Assembly: GCF_029267015.1 (NCBI RefSeq)
Contig: NZ_JARIEA010000045.1
Location: 1 to 64,000, forward strand
Direction: 5' to 3'
Length of the DNA stretch: 64,000 nucleotides
From: Sporosarcina ureae
GTDB lineage: Bacteria; Bacillota; Bacilli; Bacillales_A; Planococcaceae
Position numbers and translations under genes: made by a program. Below are positions 23,801 to 34,061 of the stretch, one piece after another. The notes below the pieces were generated by a model. The model made no database searches. It had not been told where the DNA came from and saw only the letters and a list, made by a program, of their open reading frames with translations. How positions within the stretch are numbered: the stretch's first letter is position 1; the number at the start of each line of letters is the position of its first letter.

Positions 23801-24297
23801 AAATCGAACGCTTCACGTTCCCACGTCAAGAAAAGGAACCATTCCTATGCTTGGCCGACTACTTGAAAACAGTAGAAAGCGGTGAAATGGATTACGTCGC
23901 ATTCATGCAAGTAACTGCCGGCAAAGGCGTTCGTGATTATGCAAACAAATTGAAAGCGGAAGGAAAGTTCTTAGAAAGCCACGCATTCCAGTCAACTGCT
24001 CTGGAACTCGCGGAAGGATTCGCTGAACGGATTCACCAAGAAATCCGTGACCAGTGGGGATTCCCTGACCCAACTGACTTCACTATGCTCGAACGTTTCG
24101 CAGCCAAATACCAAGGCCAGAGATTCTCATTCGGCTATCCAGCTTGTCCAAACCTAGAAGACCAAGCCAAACTCTTCCGCCTCATCAGACCTGAAGAGCA
24201 TGGAGTTATTCTTACCGAAGAATTCATGATGGAACCCGAAGCATCCGTATCCGCAATGGTCTTCGCACACCCCGACGCGAGATACTTTAATGCATAA
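20863..24297 (+). CDS. metH: Cobalamin-dependent methionine synthase
   Basis: 1144 aa; Hcy-, folate- ([16 protein letters not shown]), B12-binding ([11 protein letters not shown]) and activation domains. Confidence 0.97.
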   Translation: MQRHPIEEQLDKRILIIDGAMGTMLQAEDFSTEDFGGEEYDGCNEYMSVLRPDVLERIHDEYLEAGADIICTNTFGGTPLVLNEFSLGHRANEINAKSVEIAKKSAAKFSTPDWPRFVAGAIGPTTKTLSVTGGITFDELSHDFYIQAKALVEAGSDLILMETSQDMLNVKAGTIGIKKAFEELGREIPIMISGTIEPMGTTLAGQSIESFYISIEHVHPLSVGLNCATGPEFMTDHLRSLSELATSYVTCYPNAGLPDAEGHYHESPESLSKKLVGFAEKGWLNMVGGCCGTTPDHIRAIREAVKDLKPRQIAEPHGHAVSGIEPLLYDDTMRPLLIGERTNVIGSRKFKQLIVEEKFEEASEIARAQVKRGAHVLDICLANPDRDELHDMTRFMQEVVKKVKVPLVIDSTDENVIAEALKFSQGKAIINSINLEDGEERFDAVLPLVKKYGAAVVVGTIDEIGMAVTRERKLEVALRSYDLLVNKWQIPPEDIIFDPLVFPVGTGDEQYIGSAVETIEGIRLIKEKLPRTLTTLGVSNVSFGLPSVGREVLNAVYLYHCTQAGLDYAIINTEKLERYASIPKAEVKLADDLLFSTTDDTLAAFADFYRGKKKEKTEDDLPKTVAERLAYYIVEGTKEGLIPDLDSALKTYDEPLDIINGPLMTGMAEVGRLFNDNQLIVAEVLQSAGVMKASVSYLEQFMEKKEDDSGKGKIILATVKGDVHDIGKNLVEIILSNNGFKVIDIGIKVTPAALIEVIRKEKPDIVGLSGLLVKSAQQMVLTAQDFKAAGIDTPIMVGGAALTRRFTETKIASEYDGPVIFAKDAMQGLDLANRLQSEGKEELLEELVQSIEKREANDAIKASRGAVAVAVKPRPVKTVRTDVPVFVPTDLRRRVVKDYSVAHLHPYVNMRTLIGHHLGLRGNVDKMLERKDERAVQLHDMVTEFLKSDKMKASGVYQFFPAQADGDDVIIYDPEDSKTEIERFTFPRQEKEPFLCLADYLKTVESGEMDYVAFMQVTAGKGVRDYANKLKAEGKFLESHAFQSTALELAEGFAERIHQEIRDQWGFPDPTDFTMLERFAAKYQGQRFSFGYPACPNLEDQAKLFRLIRPEEHGVILTEEFMMEPEASVSAMVFAHPDARYFNA

Positions 24298-24468
24298 CAT
24301 TAAATGCTAAAAGCGCCGTACAGACTCGACAGGCGTTGGAGGAACTACCACAAAGGCGCTCTTTGCCTTTTTGGTAGTTTCGAAACGTCCCGAGAGTCTG
24401 GCGCTTGAAGCTGGATAACATTAAATGCTGAAAGCGCCCGATAGACTCGACAGGCATTGGAACAACTA
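24295..24468 (+). repeat. Two tandem imperfect copies of a structured ~120-nt unit after metH
   Basis: taacattaaatgctaaaagcgccgtacagactcgacaggcgttgga (24295) vs taacattaaatgctgaaagcgcccgatagactcgacaggcattgga (24416). Confidence 0.75.
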
Positions 24469-24470
24469 AA

Positions 24471-24513
24471 ACAATCCGCTATCTCTGAATTACTAGAGAT
24501 AGCGGATTGTTTA
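24471..24513. terminator. Strong hairpin between metH and cotD-like gene
   Basis: ACAATCCGCTATCTCT...AGAGATAGCGGATTGTTT. Confidence 0.75.
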
Positions 24514-24526
24514 AATTATAAAACGA

Positions 24527-24901
24527 TTAGCGGCATCTTCTACGGCGATGGCAACCTTCGCCACCCCACATACCTCCAGATCCTGGTCCAAATCCTGGTC
24601 CCATTCCCGGTCCTCTTCCTGGCATAATAGTAGAGCCCATAACGTTTTCAGTAGTTTCTGTATAGTAGTGCTGTGGCACACCGACCACGTGGTGTCGATT
24701 CACATTCACGATCGGATGAATAAATGGCATTTCCTGTTTAGTGAAGCAATCATTAAAGCGATACTGCGGTGGGCAAACTACGGGTTGGAAACCTTGCTGT
24801 CCACCTTGCATACCATGCATACCATGCCCTGGCTGATACTGTTGGTGCCCCCATCCTTGCTGGTGATGTCCACCTGACATTCCACAATGTCCTTGATTCA
24901 T
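24527..24901 (-). CDS. CotD-family spore coat protein
   Basis: His/Gly/Gln-rich N-terminus; VVCPPQYRFNDCFTKQEMPFIHPIVNVNRHHVVGVPQHYYTET core typical of CotD. Confidence 0.8.
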   Translation of the reverse strand: MNQGHCGMSGGHHQQGWGHQQYQPGHGMHGMQGGQQGFQPVVCPPQYRFNDCFTKQEMPFIHPIVNVNRHHVVGVPQHYYTETTENVMGSTIMPGRGPGMGPGFGPGSGGMWGGEGCHRRRRCR

Positions 24902-25210
24902 TTCTCCACCTCCTTATACCCTATTACATGCGAGTTAATAAGTTTGTTACGGGCTACCGCCATAGAATAGTAAAAAATAAAAAGCAATATCCTTGATTAC
25001 TAGGAATAAAGGACACTGCTACATTATTAACAGATTGTTTATCCTTCACAGTTTGTAGTCGTAAAAAATTGGAGTCACGACGCAACTCCAGCTCAGCCAG
25101 ATAGAGTAATGATCTAATAAAACAACCTACTCTGTTTAAAGCGCATGAGTGAAATTTACGTTATGTGGGTATAGTACGATATCATCTATTTTTTGAAGGA
25201 GAGAACTTAT

Positions 25211-25612
25211 ATGAAACGAAATAGAATTATACTATTTGACGGTGAATGTAACTTCTGTGACGCGAGCGTGCAATTTATTATTAAACGTGACCCATACAAA
25301 CATTTTTCATTCGCTTCTTTACAAGACGATGTAGGTAGAAAACTTCGTAAAGACTACCAAATTCCTGATAATGTAGATAGCTTAGTATTGATTGAAAATG
25401 GTAAAGCTTATACGAAATCAGGTGCAGCTTTACGTATCGCGAAAAAATTGGATGGTCTTTGGCACTTAGCATTTCTATTCATCGTCATTCCACCAGCAAT
25501 CCGCGATATCGCCTATGACTATATTGCAACAAACCGATATAAATGGTTCGGCAAAAAGGAATTGTCCTGCATGTTGCCTTCACCTGAAGAACGTCAACGT
25601 TTTATCTCGTAA
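25211..25612 (+). CDS. DUF393/DCC-family thiol-disulfide oxidoreductase-like protein
   Basis: ILFDGECNFCDASVQFIIKRDP motif. Confidence 0.85.
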   Translation: MKRNRIILFDGECNFCDASVQFIIKRDPYKHFSFASLQDDVGRKLRKDYQIPDNVDSLVLIENGKAYTKSGAALRIAKKLDGLWHLAFLFIVIPPAIRDIAYDYIATNRYKWFGKKELSCMLPSPEERQRFIS

Positions 25613-25718
25613 AGGTTTTAACTATCTATCCAAATACGATAAAAAGGACTGAAAACAAGCTCCGATATTCACGGAGTTGCTTTCAGTCCCAGCCTTCCTA
25701 TTTTACGGAAGGCTTTTT

Positions 25719-26093
25719 TCATGAAGTTAGCTTCTTATATTCTTCGTCGGAAAAAGCCCGTGATCTAGTCAGGAAACGTTTCCCTTCCACTCCTTCGAGC
25801 GAAAACATTCCACCACGTCCATCGACTACGTCAATAATTAGCTGTGTATGCTTCCAATACTCAAATTGACTTTTCATCATATAGAATGGCATGCCGCCGA
25901 TGTGCCCTAGCAATACGTCTTGGTCACCGACAATTAAGTCTCCATCTTCGTAACACATCGGGGAAGATCCATCACAGCAACCGCCGGACTGATGAAACAT
26001 CAGAGGACCGTGCTTATCTTTTAACAACTCTATAAGAGCCAACGCTTCTTCTGTTGCGACTACTCGATCTGGCATAGGAATTCCTCCATTCAC
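25719..26093 (-). CDS. DUF779 domain protein
   Basis: LMFHQSGGCCDGSSPMCYEDGDLIVGDQDVLLG; directly downstream of aldehyde dehydrogenase. Confidence 0.88.
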   Translation of the reverse strand: MNGGIPMPDRVVATEEALALIELLKDKHGPLMFHQSGGCCDGSSPMCYEDGDLIVGDQDVLLGHIGGMPFYMMKSQFEYWKHTQLIIDVVDGRGGMFSLEGVEGKRFLTRSRAFSDEEYKKLTS

Positions 26094-26117
26094 TGCGGAT
26101 CCTCCAGACAGATTCGA

Positions 26118-27659
26118 TCAAAAGAATCCTTGTTTGCTTTCATCGTAGCTAACTAGCATATTCTTTGTCTGCTGATAATGAGCTAGCATCTGTAAGTGGT
26201 TTTCACGGCCGATACCCGAAGCTTTGTAGCCACCGAAAGCAGAGTGTGCTGGATATGCATGATAGCAGTTCGTCCATACGCGTCCTGCTTGAATCCCGCG
26301 ACCAAAGCGGTACGCTGTATTCATATCGCGCGTCCACACACCTGAACCTAGTCCATACAATGTATCATTCGCAATTTCTAGCGCTTCTTCTTTATCTTTA
26401 AACGTTGTTACTGCAACTACAGGACCGAAGATTTCTTCTTGGAAGATCCTCATCTTATTATGTCCTTTAAATACAGTCGGCTTCACATAATAACCTTCTG
26501 CAAGATCACCTTCGAGTTTATTTTGCTCTCCACCCGTCAGACATTCTGCACCTTCTTGTTTTCCGATATCTAGGTAAGAAAGAATCTTCTCTAGTTGTTC
26601 AGTCGATGCCTGGGCACCCATCATGACCGTTGGATCCAATGGATTTCCTGTCTTGATCGCTTTAACACGCTCAAGTGCACGTTCCATGAACTTATCGTAA
26701 ATGGACTCCTGAATTAACGCACGAGACGGACATGTACAGACCTCTCCTTGGTTTAATGCGAACATTACGAAACCTTCAACTGCTTTATCAAGGAATGCAT
26801 CATCTTCCGCCATTACATCTTCAAAGAAAATGTTCGGGGATTTTCCGCCCAATTCCAATGTAACCGGAATCAAGTTTTGAGAAGCATACTGCATGATCAG
26901 ACGGCCTGTTGTCGTCTCGCCTGTGAAGGCAATCTTATTGATCCGCGGATTGGATGCTAATGGTTTTCCTGCTTCTAGTCCGAAACCGTTGACTACGTTC
27001 AGAACACCTGCCGGCAGTAAGTCTTCGATTAATTCAACTAATACCAAAATAGACGCAGGTGTTTGCTCAGCAGGCTTTAGCACGACACAATTTCCTGCCG
27101 CTAATGCCGGAGCAAGCTTCCATACTGCCATTAGAATAGGGAAGTTCCAAGGAATGATCTGACCTACGACTCCTAGTGGCTCATGGAAGTGATAAGCTAC
27201 TGTGTCGTTATCGATTTGACTGACTCCGCCTTCTTGCGCGCGAATTGCAGAAGCAAAGTATCTGAAATGGTCAACTGCTAGCGGAAGATCAGCATTCAAT
27301 GTTTCACGAACAGCTTTTCCGTTATCCCATGTTTCAGCTACAGCAAGCATTTCTAAGTTCTCTTCAATACGATCTGCAATTTTCAGCAAAATATTTGAAC
27401 GTTCAGTGACTGATGTTTTTCCCCACGCATCTTTTGCTGCATGAGCTGCATCCAAAGCTAGTTCAATATCTTCTTCAGTAGATCGCGCTACCTGAGTGAA
27501 CACCTTACCTGTAACTGGTGTTGAATTATCGAAATACTGACCTTTTACTGGTGCCGTCCACTTGCCGCCGATGAAATTATCATAGCGTTCTTTGAACTGA
27601 ACCTTTGAACCTTTTGTATTTGGATTTGCGTAAACTAGATTTTCTGAAGCTTGTACCAT
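26118..27659 (-). CDS. NAD-dependent aldehyde dehydrogenase (acetaldehyde dehydrogenase-like)
   Basis: [47 protein letters not shown]. Confidence 0.94.
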   Translation of the reverse strand: MVQASENLVYANPNTKGSKVQFKERYDNFIGGKWTAPVKGQYFDNSTPVTGKVFTQVARSTEEDIELALDAAHAAKDAWGKTSVTERSNILLKIADRIEENLEMLAVAETWDNGKAVRETLNADLPLAVDHFRYFASAIRAQEGGVSQIDNDTVAYHFHEPLGVVGQIIPWNFPILMAVWKLAPALAAGNCVVLKPAEQTPASILVLVELIEDLLPAGVLNVVNGFGLEAGKPLASNPRINKIAFTGETTTGRLIMQYASQNLIPVTLELGGKSPNIFFEDVMAEDDAFLDKAVEGFVMFALNQGEVCTCPSRALIQESIYDKFMERALERVKAIKTGNPLDPTVMMGAQASTEQLEKILSYLDIGKQEGAECLTGGEQNKLEGDLAEGYYVKPTVFKGHNKMRIFQEEIFGPVVAVTTFKDKEEALEIANDTLYGLGSGVWTRDMNTAYRFGRGIQAGRVWTNCYHAYPAHSAFGGYKASGIGRENHLQMLAHYQQTKNMLVSYDESKQGFF

Positions 27660-27801
27660 ACTGCGTCACACTCCCTATTCTCATTAATTTGCTTGTATCT
27701 CAGCGCAACTGTTATGCACGCAAAGCTATTATACGAAACATAGTTTCACTTTATTCCTGATGTGTACGCTTTCATAAGCTATCTTTTATTCTAAACTATT
27801 T

Positions 27802-27815
27802 GGAAAGCGCTTTCA
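27802..27815 (-). promoter_or_regulatory. Candidate CcpA cre site upstream of aldehyde dehydrogenase
   Basis: GGAAAGCGCTTTCA, one mismatch to TGAAAGCGCTTTCA. Confidence 0.55.
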
Positions 27816-27950
27816 ATCAAATAGTTTTATAGATTACACAAATTCTTGAGTGTTATAGAACCGCTCTATTTTAATCCGCTTAGAAAGATTATAAAACTGT
27901 ACATTTTAGGCAATGCTAAAGAAAACTACTTTAGCTAAGAAGGGATTCCT

Positions 27951-29045
27951 ATGAATCAAAAAGGCTCTATCGCTGTTTTGCATGTAGTGTTTTTATCTAT
28001 GACGGTTATTGGACTGAAAAACCATGTGACCATTATTCCTTCATTGCTGGAGGATGCACGTAGAGACGGATGGATATCAGTCATAATTGCGTTTCTTGCT
28101 ATCTTTCCATTTGTCTTTCTTTTTATCTATATCCATAAAAAGTCCGAACGGAAACATTTGATGAAGTGGCTAACTGATAATGTTGGCAAGGTGCCATCAG
28201 CTGTCATCCGATATATGGTTGCAATTTTTCTGCTGATTTTGTCTACTTTTACAATGGTCGAGATGTTGGAGTGGATTACCGCCACCTTTTTACCGAAAAC
28301 TCCCCTATTTTTATTATTGCTAACATTTAGCGTCTTATGCGTTCTACTTGCGATGGCCAATTTACAATCAATAGTCACCGTCAATGCAATCGTGTTGTTT
28401 GGTGTAGTCATTTTTGGATTTTTCGTAGCGTTTACTAACTTGCAAGTGAAAGATTACAACATGTTAAAGCCTTTTTTAGAACACGGCGTACAACCTGTCC
28501 TCAAGTCCGCTATCTATCCTGCGTCGGGATTTATAGAGCTGTCATTGCTTCTCTTCATTCAGCATCGCGTGAAAAATCCGTTTCGCTGGTACCATTTCAC
28601 GGTCATGATGCTCATCTTGCTCGGGCTGACGATAGGTCCACTCGTCGGAGCTATTACGGAGTTCGGACCAGAAGAAGCTACGAAGCAACTGTATCCTGCT
28701 TATGAGGAATGGGGACTTGTCTCGATTGGTCGCTTTTTTGAACACTTAGACTTCCTTTCCATTTATCAGTGGCTAACCGGCGCCTTTATTCGCATTGGTT
28801 TGCTACTCTTCATTGCAATTGACCTGTTAGGGATGACCAATGATAAGAAAAGGATTTCACAGATCATCTTGCCGGCCCTCTTCTTCATGAGCGTATCCTT
28901 ACTTTTAGTGAGTGACCATGTATTTCTTAAAATCAAAGGTGATTATGTTTTAACCGGCACATTTGTATTCTTGTTTCTTCTAACACTCTTTCTCGTCTTC
29001 GCTGCACAACGGTCGGGAAGGAAGTCAAGAAAACAGCCGAACTAA
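27951..29045 (+). CDS. Spore germination receptor B subunit (GerAB/GerKB family)
   Basis: APC-like multi-TM permease of the endospore germination family; operon with A and C subunits. Confidence 0.9.
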   Translation: MNQKGSIAVLHVVFLSMTVIGLKNHVTIIPSLLEDARRDGWISVIIAFLAIFPFVFLFIYIHKKSERKHLMKWLTDNVGKVPSAVIRYMVAIFLLILSTFTMVEMLEWITATFLPKTPLFLLLLTFSVLCVLLAMANLQSIVTVNAIVLFGVVIFGFFVAFTNLQVKDYNMLKPFLEHGVQPVLKSAIYPASGFIELSLLLFIQHRVKNPFRWYHFTVMMLILLGLTIGPLVGAITEFGPEEATKQLYPAYEEWGLVSIGRFFEHLDFLSIYQWLTGAFIRIGLLLFIAIDLLGMTNDKKRISQIILPALFFMSVSLLLVSDHVFLKIKGDYVLTGTFVFLFLLTLFLVFAAQRSGRKSRKQPN

Positions 29046-29069
29046 TCTATTAGGAAATGGTGATATAGT

Positions 29070-30524
29070 ATGAGAGCTCCTTATATGAGCATTGATCTGG
29101 ATTCACTACAGCAACTTTTTCTACATTCTGGTGATATACAGTTCCACCCCTATACTTTTCAATCACATACAGTCTATTTCATTACATGCGATTCAATGTT
29201 CGATGCACAGTTATTGAATGAAGTCGTGATTCCAAATGTACGTGAATTATATGCTGATAATAAAGAAAGCATAAGTGAGCAAGTTCTTTGCTCTTCTTTG
29301 TATATACCAAAACTCCAGATTCCCAAAACAGAAAAGGAACTAATTATGCTGGTGTATACGGGGCATGTACTCGTGTATTTTGAAGAGCTCCAATTAGTTG
29401 TGGCCGGTAATATTGAAAGTAAACCAAATCGGTCACCTGAAGAAACACGTTTAGAAGTTCCGGTTAAAGGACCTCGTGATAACTTCATTGAAGATATTTC
29501 AGTTAATATTGCACTCATTAGAAAACGCCTTCCAACCGATTCTTTATGCGTGGAAAAGTTCGAATTAGGCGCTCGGTCAAAAACTACTGTAGCACTTATG
29601 TACTTCGATGATATTGCCAGTGAAGATACGTTAAACCAATTGCGTACACAGCTGGGCAAAGTGAATACGGATATTGTGTTCAGTGGTGATGAATTGATGG
29701 AGTTAGTGAACAAAAAAGCCTTGCTCTTTCCTCGATCTGACTATACAGGACGACCCGACAATGCAATCCAGTCATTGGCGAGAGGTCGCTTTATTATTCT
29801 AGTGGACGGTGTAGCCTACGCCGTCATTACTCCAATCAGTTTGTTTTTATTAATGAAAACATCCGAGGATTTTGAATTTCCAAGTCTCCAAAGTTCAATC
29901 CAGCGACTGCTTCGTCTCAGTAGTTTATTAATCGGTTTACTGCTGCCCGCTTTCTGGCTTGCACTCACCGTCTTTCATCAAGATCAATTGCCTATTCAAT
30001 TATTAGCTACCGTCGTACAGGCAAACTTAGGTCTACCTTTTCCTTCTATGTTTGAAATGTTATTGATGCTTAGCTTATTTGAGTTATTTCGAGAAGCAGG
30101 TTTACGTCTTCCTTCTGTAATTGGAAGTACGATTGGGGTTGTAGGTGGATTGATTATTGGAGATGCGGCAATACGCGCAGGTTTAACAAGTCCCGCTATG
30201 ATTGTCGTGATCGCCACTTCTACAATTGCGGCCTATACTTTGGTTAATCAATCACTCGTTACAGCAGTCAGTGCGTTACGCGTGTTTTTTATTTTACTTA
30301 CAGGATTGATGGGTTTATTTGGTTTTTATGTATCTTTATTTGCTACCCTTTTATATTTATCAACAATCCATACATTCGGGGTCCCTTATTTGAGTATTGC
30401 AACAGACATCAAGTGGAAAAATATTAAAAAGACATTGTTCCGCCTACCTACTGAACAATACAATGAGCGACCCGACGTATTGCATCCAAAGGATAAAACT
30501 CGCCAGAAAGGAACCGAAGAATGA
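29070..30524 (+). CDS. Spore germination receptor A subunit (GerAA/GerKA family)
   Basis: LFPRSDYTGRPDNAIQSLARGRFIILVDGVAYAVITPISLF GerA motif. Confidence 0.95.
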   Translation: MRAPYMSIDLDSLQQLFLHSGDIQFHPYTFQSHTVYFITCDSMFDAQLLNEVVIPNVRELYADNKESISEQVLCSSLYIPKLQIPKTEKELIMLVYTGHVLVYFEELQLVVAGNIESKPNRSPEETRLEVPVKGPRDNFIEDISVNIALIRKRLPTDSLCVEKFELGARSKTTVALMYFDDIASEDTLNQLRTQLGKVNTDIVFSGDELMELVNKKALLFPRSDYTGRPDNAIQSLARGRFIILVDGVAYAVITPISLFLLMKTSEDFEFPSLQSSIQRLLRLSSLLIGLLLPAFWLALTVFHQDQLPIQLLATVVQANLGLPFPSMFEMLLMLSLFELFREAGLRLPSVIGSTIGVVGGLIIGDAAIRAGLTSPAMIVVIATSTIAAYTLVNQSLVTAVSALRVFFILLTGLMGLFGFYVSLFATLLYLSTIHTFGVPYLSIATDIKWKNIKKTLFRLPTEQYNERPDVLHPKDKTRQKGTEE

Positions 30525-31663
30525 AAAAAACTGTGTTATTTGCGACACTTTGTCTGACGTTATTCTTGGCGGGTTGCTGGGATATGAGAGAACCCGAGCG
30601 AATGCTGTATGTCAACGGCTTGGGTGTTGATTATATAGACAATCAATTTCACATATATGTACAGATTATCGACTTTGCTAACACAGCAAAATCCGAACAA
30701 CCCGTAACTGACATTCCCCAAGCGGAAGTAGGATTCGCAAAGGCCGATACAATTGATGATGCCATTGCCCTGCTCTACCACTCTGTTGATCAGCAAGTGT
30801 TCTGGGGACATTTCTCTTATATCGTTTTATCGGAAAAAGTGCTGGAACACGGCAAATGGAATGCGGTTATTGACAGTTTTATACGGTATCGTGAGACGCG
30901 CTATCAAATTTGGTTATACGCAACACGTGACCCGGTGCAGGATGTACTTCTGGTCAGACCTGTTATCAATAAAGCCCTTACCCTATCAAAATTGGGTGAT
31001 CCAGACAATTCCTACGAACAAGAATCGTTTGTCTATCCTACGAATATACGCGAGCTGATTATCGGTTTGGACGAGCCGGGTCACGAAGCGGCAATCCCTC
31101 TTATCAATGTAAAGGATAACTGGGAGTCTTCAAAAGAGTCCGTTGCAGCACCTGTTTTATCAGGTATAGCGTCCATTTCACGCCACAATTTCAAAGGATT
31201 TATTTCGGGTTCTAGCGCAAGAGGATTGCAGTGGATGACGAAGAAAACTAAACGTGGTCGAATTTCTTTCAAAACAGAAAGAGATGATCATGTATCCATA
31301 ATAGTCGATAAAGTAAAACCGATCATTACACCCGTCAATAAAAACGGTGTGAAATTTAATGTGGAAGTAGATGTCGAAGCATCACTGAGTACAAAGGAAG
31401 GTTCTATTTCGATAAAAGAAATCCAGAAAAGATTAGAGGAAGAGATATCTAAACAAATTTTAGAGACATACAAAGAGGCTGTAGAAAAAAACATTGATGT
31501 CTATCGATTTTCTGAACATTTATACAGAAAGGACTTGAAGACGTGGAAGAAATACGAGCAAGACGGAGGTATTGAACTAACAGAGGAATCAATCGGGAAA
31601 TTGAACGTACGAGTCACAAAGCTTAATTCAGACCGAAAGAGTTTTCAAGAAACGATCAAATAG
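30521..31663 (+). CDS. Spore germination receptor C subunit, lipoprotein (GerAC/GerKC family)
   Basis: Lipobox LFLAGCWDMREPERMLYVNGLGVDY, Ger(x)C family. Confidence 0.94.
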   Translation: MKKTVLFATLCLTLFLAGCWDMREPERMLYVNGLGVDYIDNQFHIYVQIIDFANTAKSEQPVTDIPQAEVGFAKADTIDDAIALLYHSVDQQVFWGHFSYIVLSEKVLEHGKWNAVIDSFIRYRETRYQIWLYATRDPVQDVLLVRPVINKALTLSKLGDPDNSYEQESFVYPTNIRELIIGLDEPGHEAAIPLINVKDNWESSKESVAAPVLSGIASISRHNFKGFISGSSARGLQWMTKKTKRGRISFKTERDDHVSIIVDKVKPIITPVNKNGVKFNVEVDVEASLSTKEGSISIKEIQKRLEEEISKQILETYKEAVEKNIDVYRFSEHLYRKDLKTWKKYEQDGGIELTEESIGKLNVRVTKLNSDRKSFQETIK

Positions 31664-31676
31664 AACGGCATAGTCA

Positions 31677-31717
31677 AATAAACCGCCGCAATCCACTATG
31701 GACTGCAGCGGTTTATT
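31677..31717. terminator. Bidirectional hairpin between convergent gerC-like and DUF3238-like genes
   Basis: AATAAACCGC...GCGGTTTATT. Confidence 0.7.
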
Positions 31718-31718
31718 G

Positions 31719-32915
31719 TTAATTACATGTCACGTAACGCCAATAATTATCTCCCAGCACACCTGTCAAATACGCTAAGCCTTCACTTTCAGTACGATGC
31801 AATGAGCGCCAATCCTCGTCATCAAGCGCCAAATACACTTCATGATGTGGTGCATCGTTATGATAGCCAACTAAGTCTAGGTTCCCTTGCTGATCTAAAT
31901 GTGCTTTTACTTCATAATGAATAGGCGGTGAAGCGGTTAGTGGATTGCCCACGTCATGGTTGATGGCAAAATGAACTTCTGTCGATTTCCCTTCTAATCG
32001 CTCGATTTCTATACCATCTACAGACGCATGGTCGTGGCGCTTATATCGTTTCATATAATTCATACCAATTGAAGGTCCAGTTGCTTTCGTAAATTGAAGT
32101 GTGCTATCGCCTCCGATAAACTCTCCTTCTATGTCCACACGGGTACGGAAGCTTTTTCCTTCTGGGTTAAAATCTCGATCATCACCTGTGAAATATGGAA
32201 TCGGTGAAAAGAGATTGGGGTTTTTTATGATGTCTTCTTTTAAAAACGTCGCATAACGGAACTTCCATTGCTTCAATTCATTTAATTTCTTTCTGTCAGC
32301 AATCGGTATAAGTAATTGATCCCGTTGCTTTACACATACAGAAAAAGTATAGACTTCTTCGGTTGGTTTATTATTCGGATTCGGTGGCATAACCACTTCA
32401 TACACTTTGGATGCAATCGATTTACTGACATTCATTTTCTGATTGCTGTTAATCAACGGACGCGTTGCCGAGACACTGTATACTACTGCCTCCGAAGGAC
32501 TTATCTCACGATCAATAAAACGATTATCTGTTATTGTTTCGAGATATTGACCGTTGCGGTAAATATCGAACTTCTCCACATCTTTGATCCACTCCCATGA
32601 CAGGGCAATTTGTGATGAAGCGGCAATCGTTGTGATGACTAATCGCTGTAAAGGATGTTCATCTTCCTGTACTTCAGTTAGGGCAGATGTCTGGATAACA
32701 ATTACATCTTGAACCCGTCCTTCCTCTACTCGTTCCACTGTGTATTGGAAAGGATGTGACGGATCTAACTCCCCATCCGAAAACTTCGGAGCGGTTCCTT
32801 CATATACTTGCCGGTCATTTTTATAGACACGGTAATAACCACCTATGTCACTCCACGTAAACGATATATCATCCAATGAATGGTCCATTTGTTGAATTTC
32901 AAATAATTTCTCCAT
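31719..32915 (-). CDS. DUF3238-like protein with N-terminal FN3-like repeats
   Basis: Two beta-rich FN3-like segments; C-terminal RYATFLKEDIIKNPNLFSPIPYFTGDDRDFNPEGKSFRTRVD; family call from memory. Confidence 0.6.
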   Translation of the reverse strand: MEKLFEIQQMDHSLDDISFTWSDIGGYYRVYKNDRQVYEGTAPKFSDGELDPSHPFQYTVERVEEGRVQDVIVIQTSALTEVQEDEHPLQRLVITTIAASSQIALSWEWIKDVEKFDIYRNGQYLETITDNRFIDREISPSEAVVYSVSATRPLINSNQKMNVSKSIASKVYEVVMPPNPNNKPTEEVYTFSVCVKQRDQLLIPIADRKKLNELKQWKFRYATFLKEDIIKNPNLFSPIPYFTGDDRDFNPEGKSFRTRVDIEGEFIGGDSTLQFTKATGPSIGMNYMKRYKRHDHASVDGIEIERLEGKSTEVHFAINHDVGNPLTASPPIHYEVKAHLDQQGNLDLVGYHNDAPHHEVYLALDDEDWRSLHRTESEGLAYLTGVLGDNYWRYVTCN

Positions 32916-33110
32916 TTGCGATCTACTCCTTTATATCCATTTCATCTGAAAAAGATAAGACTTCTTCAGATAATTATGTAACGTTTAGCATACGGTTATA
33001 CTTGACCACCTAAGCGCAAACACTCATTTTCATACTTGTCAATCTGTTTATTGCAGGATCATTTTATCCTAACCTATCTATATGATATAATTAGCTTGTC
33101 TGATACATAG

Positions 33111-33241
33111 TCACCACTAGGGGTGCCAACATTTGGCTGAGATGCAATTATGCAAACCCTTTGAACCTGATCTAGTACAACCTAGCGGAGGGAAGTGGGT
33201 AGTTTTTATACCCAACCGCCCATCCTAGTATGGGCTTTTTG
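33111..33241 (+). promoter_or_regulatory. TPP riboswitch with terminator
   Basis: CACTAGGGGTGCC...GGCTGAGATGCA...ACCCTTTGAACCTGATCTAGTACAACCTAGCGGAGGGAAGTGG, then CCCATCCTAGTATGGGCTTTTT. Confidence 0.97.
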
Positions 33242-33272
33242 TATATATACCTTTATAGGGAGGAAAAGAAAC

Positions 33273-34043
33273 ATGCAGCTTATTCAACAACTGCGACAAG
33301 AGCAACCACTTATCCACTGCATCACGAATTTCGTAGTGGCCAACTTCCAAGCTAACGGGTTACTTGCAATAGGTGCATCTCCTGTAATGGCCGATGCGGT
33401 GGAAGAGGCGGAAGATATCGCAAAAATCGCCGCTTGTAGCGTTCTAAATATTGGAACGTTAAAGCAACAAACGGTAGATGCAATGATTTTATCGGGGAAA
33501 AGTGCACGTGCAGCCGGCAAACCTGTTGTCTTGGATCCAGTTGGGGCAGGTGCAACGCCTTTTCGTAAAGCAAGTGTTCTCAAAGTTTTAGACGAAGTAG
33601 ACGTCACATTAGTTCGTTGTAATGCAGGGGAGCTGGCGGCAATTGCAGATATTCCATGGAATGCCAAAGGTGTAGATGCGGGCGAAGGACAAGCAGACAT
33701 TGAAGATGTTGCCAAACAGACAGCACGCAAGCATAACTGTCTAGTAGCAGTTTCAGGCGAAGTGGATATCGTTACTGATGGACACACGACAGTATCTATT
33801 ACAGGCGGACATCCAATGATGACAACGATTACGGGAACAGGTTGTTTACTTAGTTCAGTCGTCGGTGCTTTTCTAGCGGTGGGAATAGAGAGCCCTATGG
33901 AAGCAGCGGCAGATGCACTTTCATTTTATAAGCGTGCTGGAGAACAAACAGCGCAGATTTCTAAAGGTCCTGGAGACTTTGCGATGAACTTCTTAAACAT
34001 CTTATATTCTTTAGATCGCGAAACAAAAACATACTTTGTGTAA
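33273..34043 (+). CDS. thiM: Hydroxyethylthiazole kinase
   Basis: LIHCITNFVVANFQANGLLAIGASPVMADA; GTGCLLSSVVGAF; start moved to ATG after AGGGAGG. Confidence 0.96.
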   Translation: MQLIQQLRQEQPLIHCITNFVVANFQANGLLAIGASPVMADAVEEAEDIAKIAACSVLNIGTLKQQTVDAMILSGKSARAAGKPVVLDPVGAGATPFRKASVLKVLDEVDVTLVRCNAGELAAIADIPWNAKGVDAGEGQADIEDVAKQTARKHNCLVAVSGEVDIVTDGHTTVSITGGHPMMTTITGTGCLLSSVVGAFLAVGIESPMEAAADALSFYKRAGEQTAQISKGPGDFAMNFLNILYSLDRETKTYFV

Positions 34044-34061
34044 AAGATAGGAGGTTTTTTA

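Noticed and set aside
29174-29713. 179-aa minus-strand ORF inside the gerA-like A subunit gene
   Set aside because: Antisense shadow ORF of a conserved CDS.
33284-33787. 167-aa minus-strand ORF inside thiM
   Set aside because: Antisense shadow ORF; no RBS and overlaps a strongly supported CDS.
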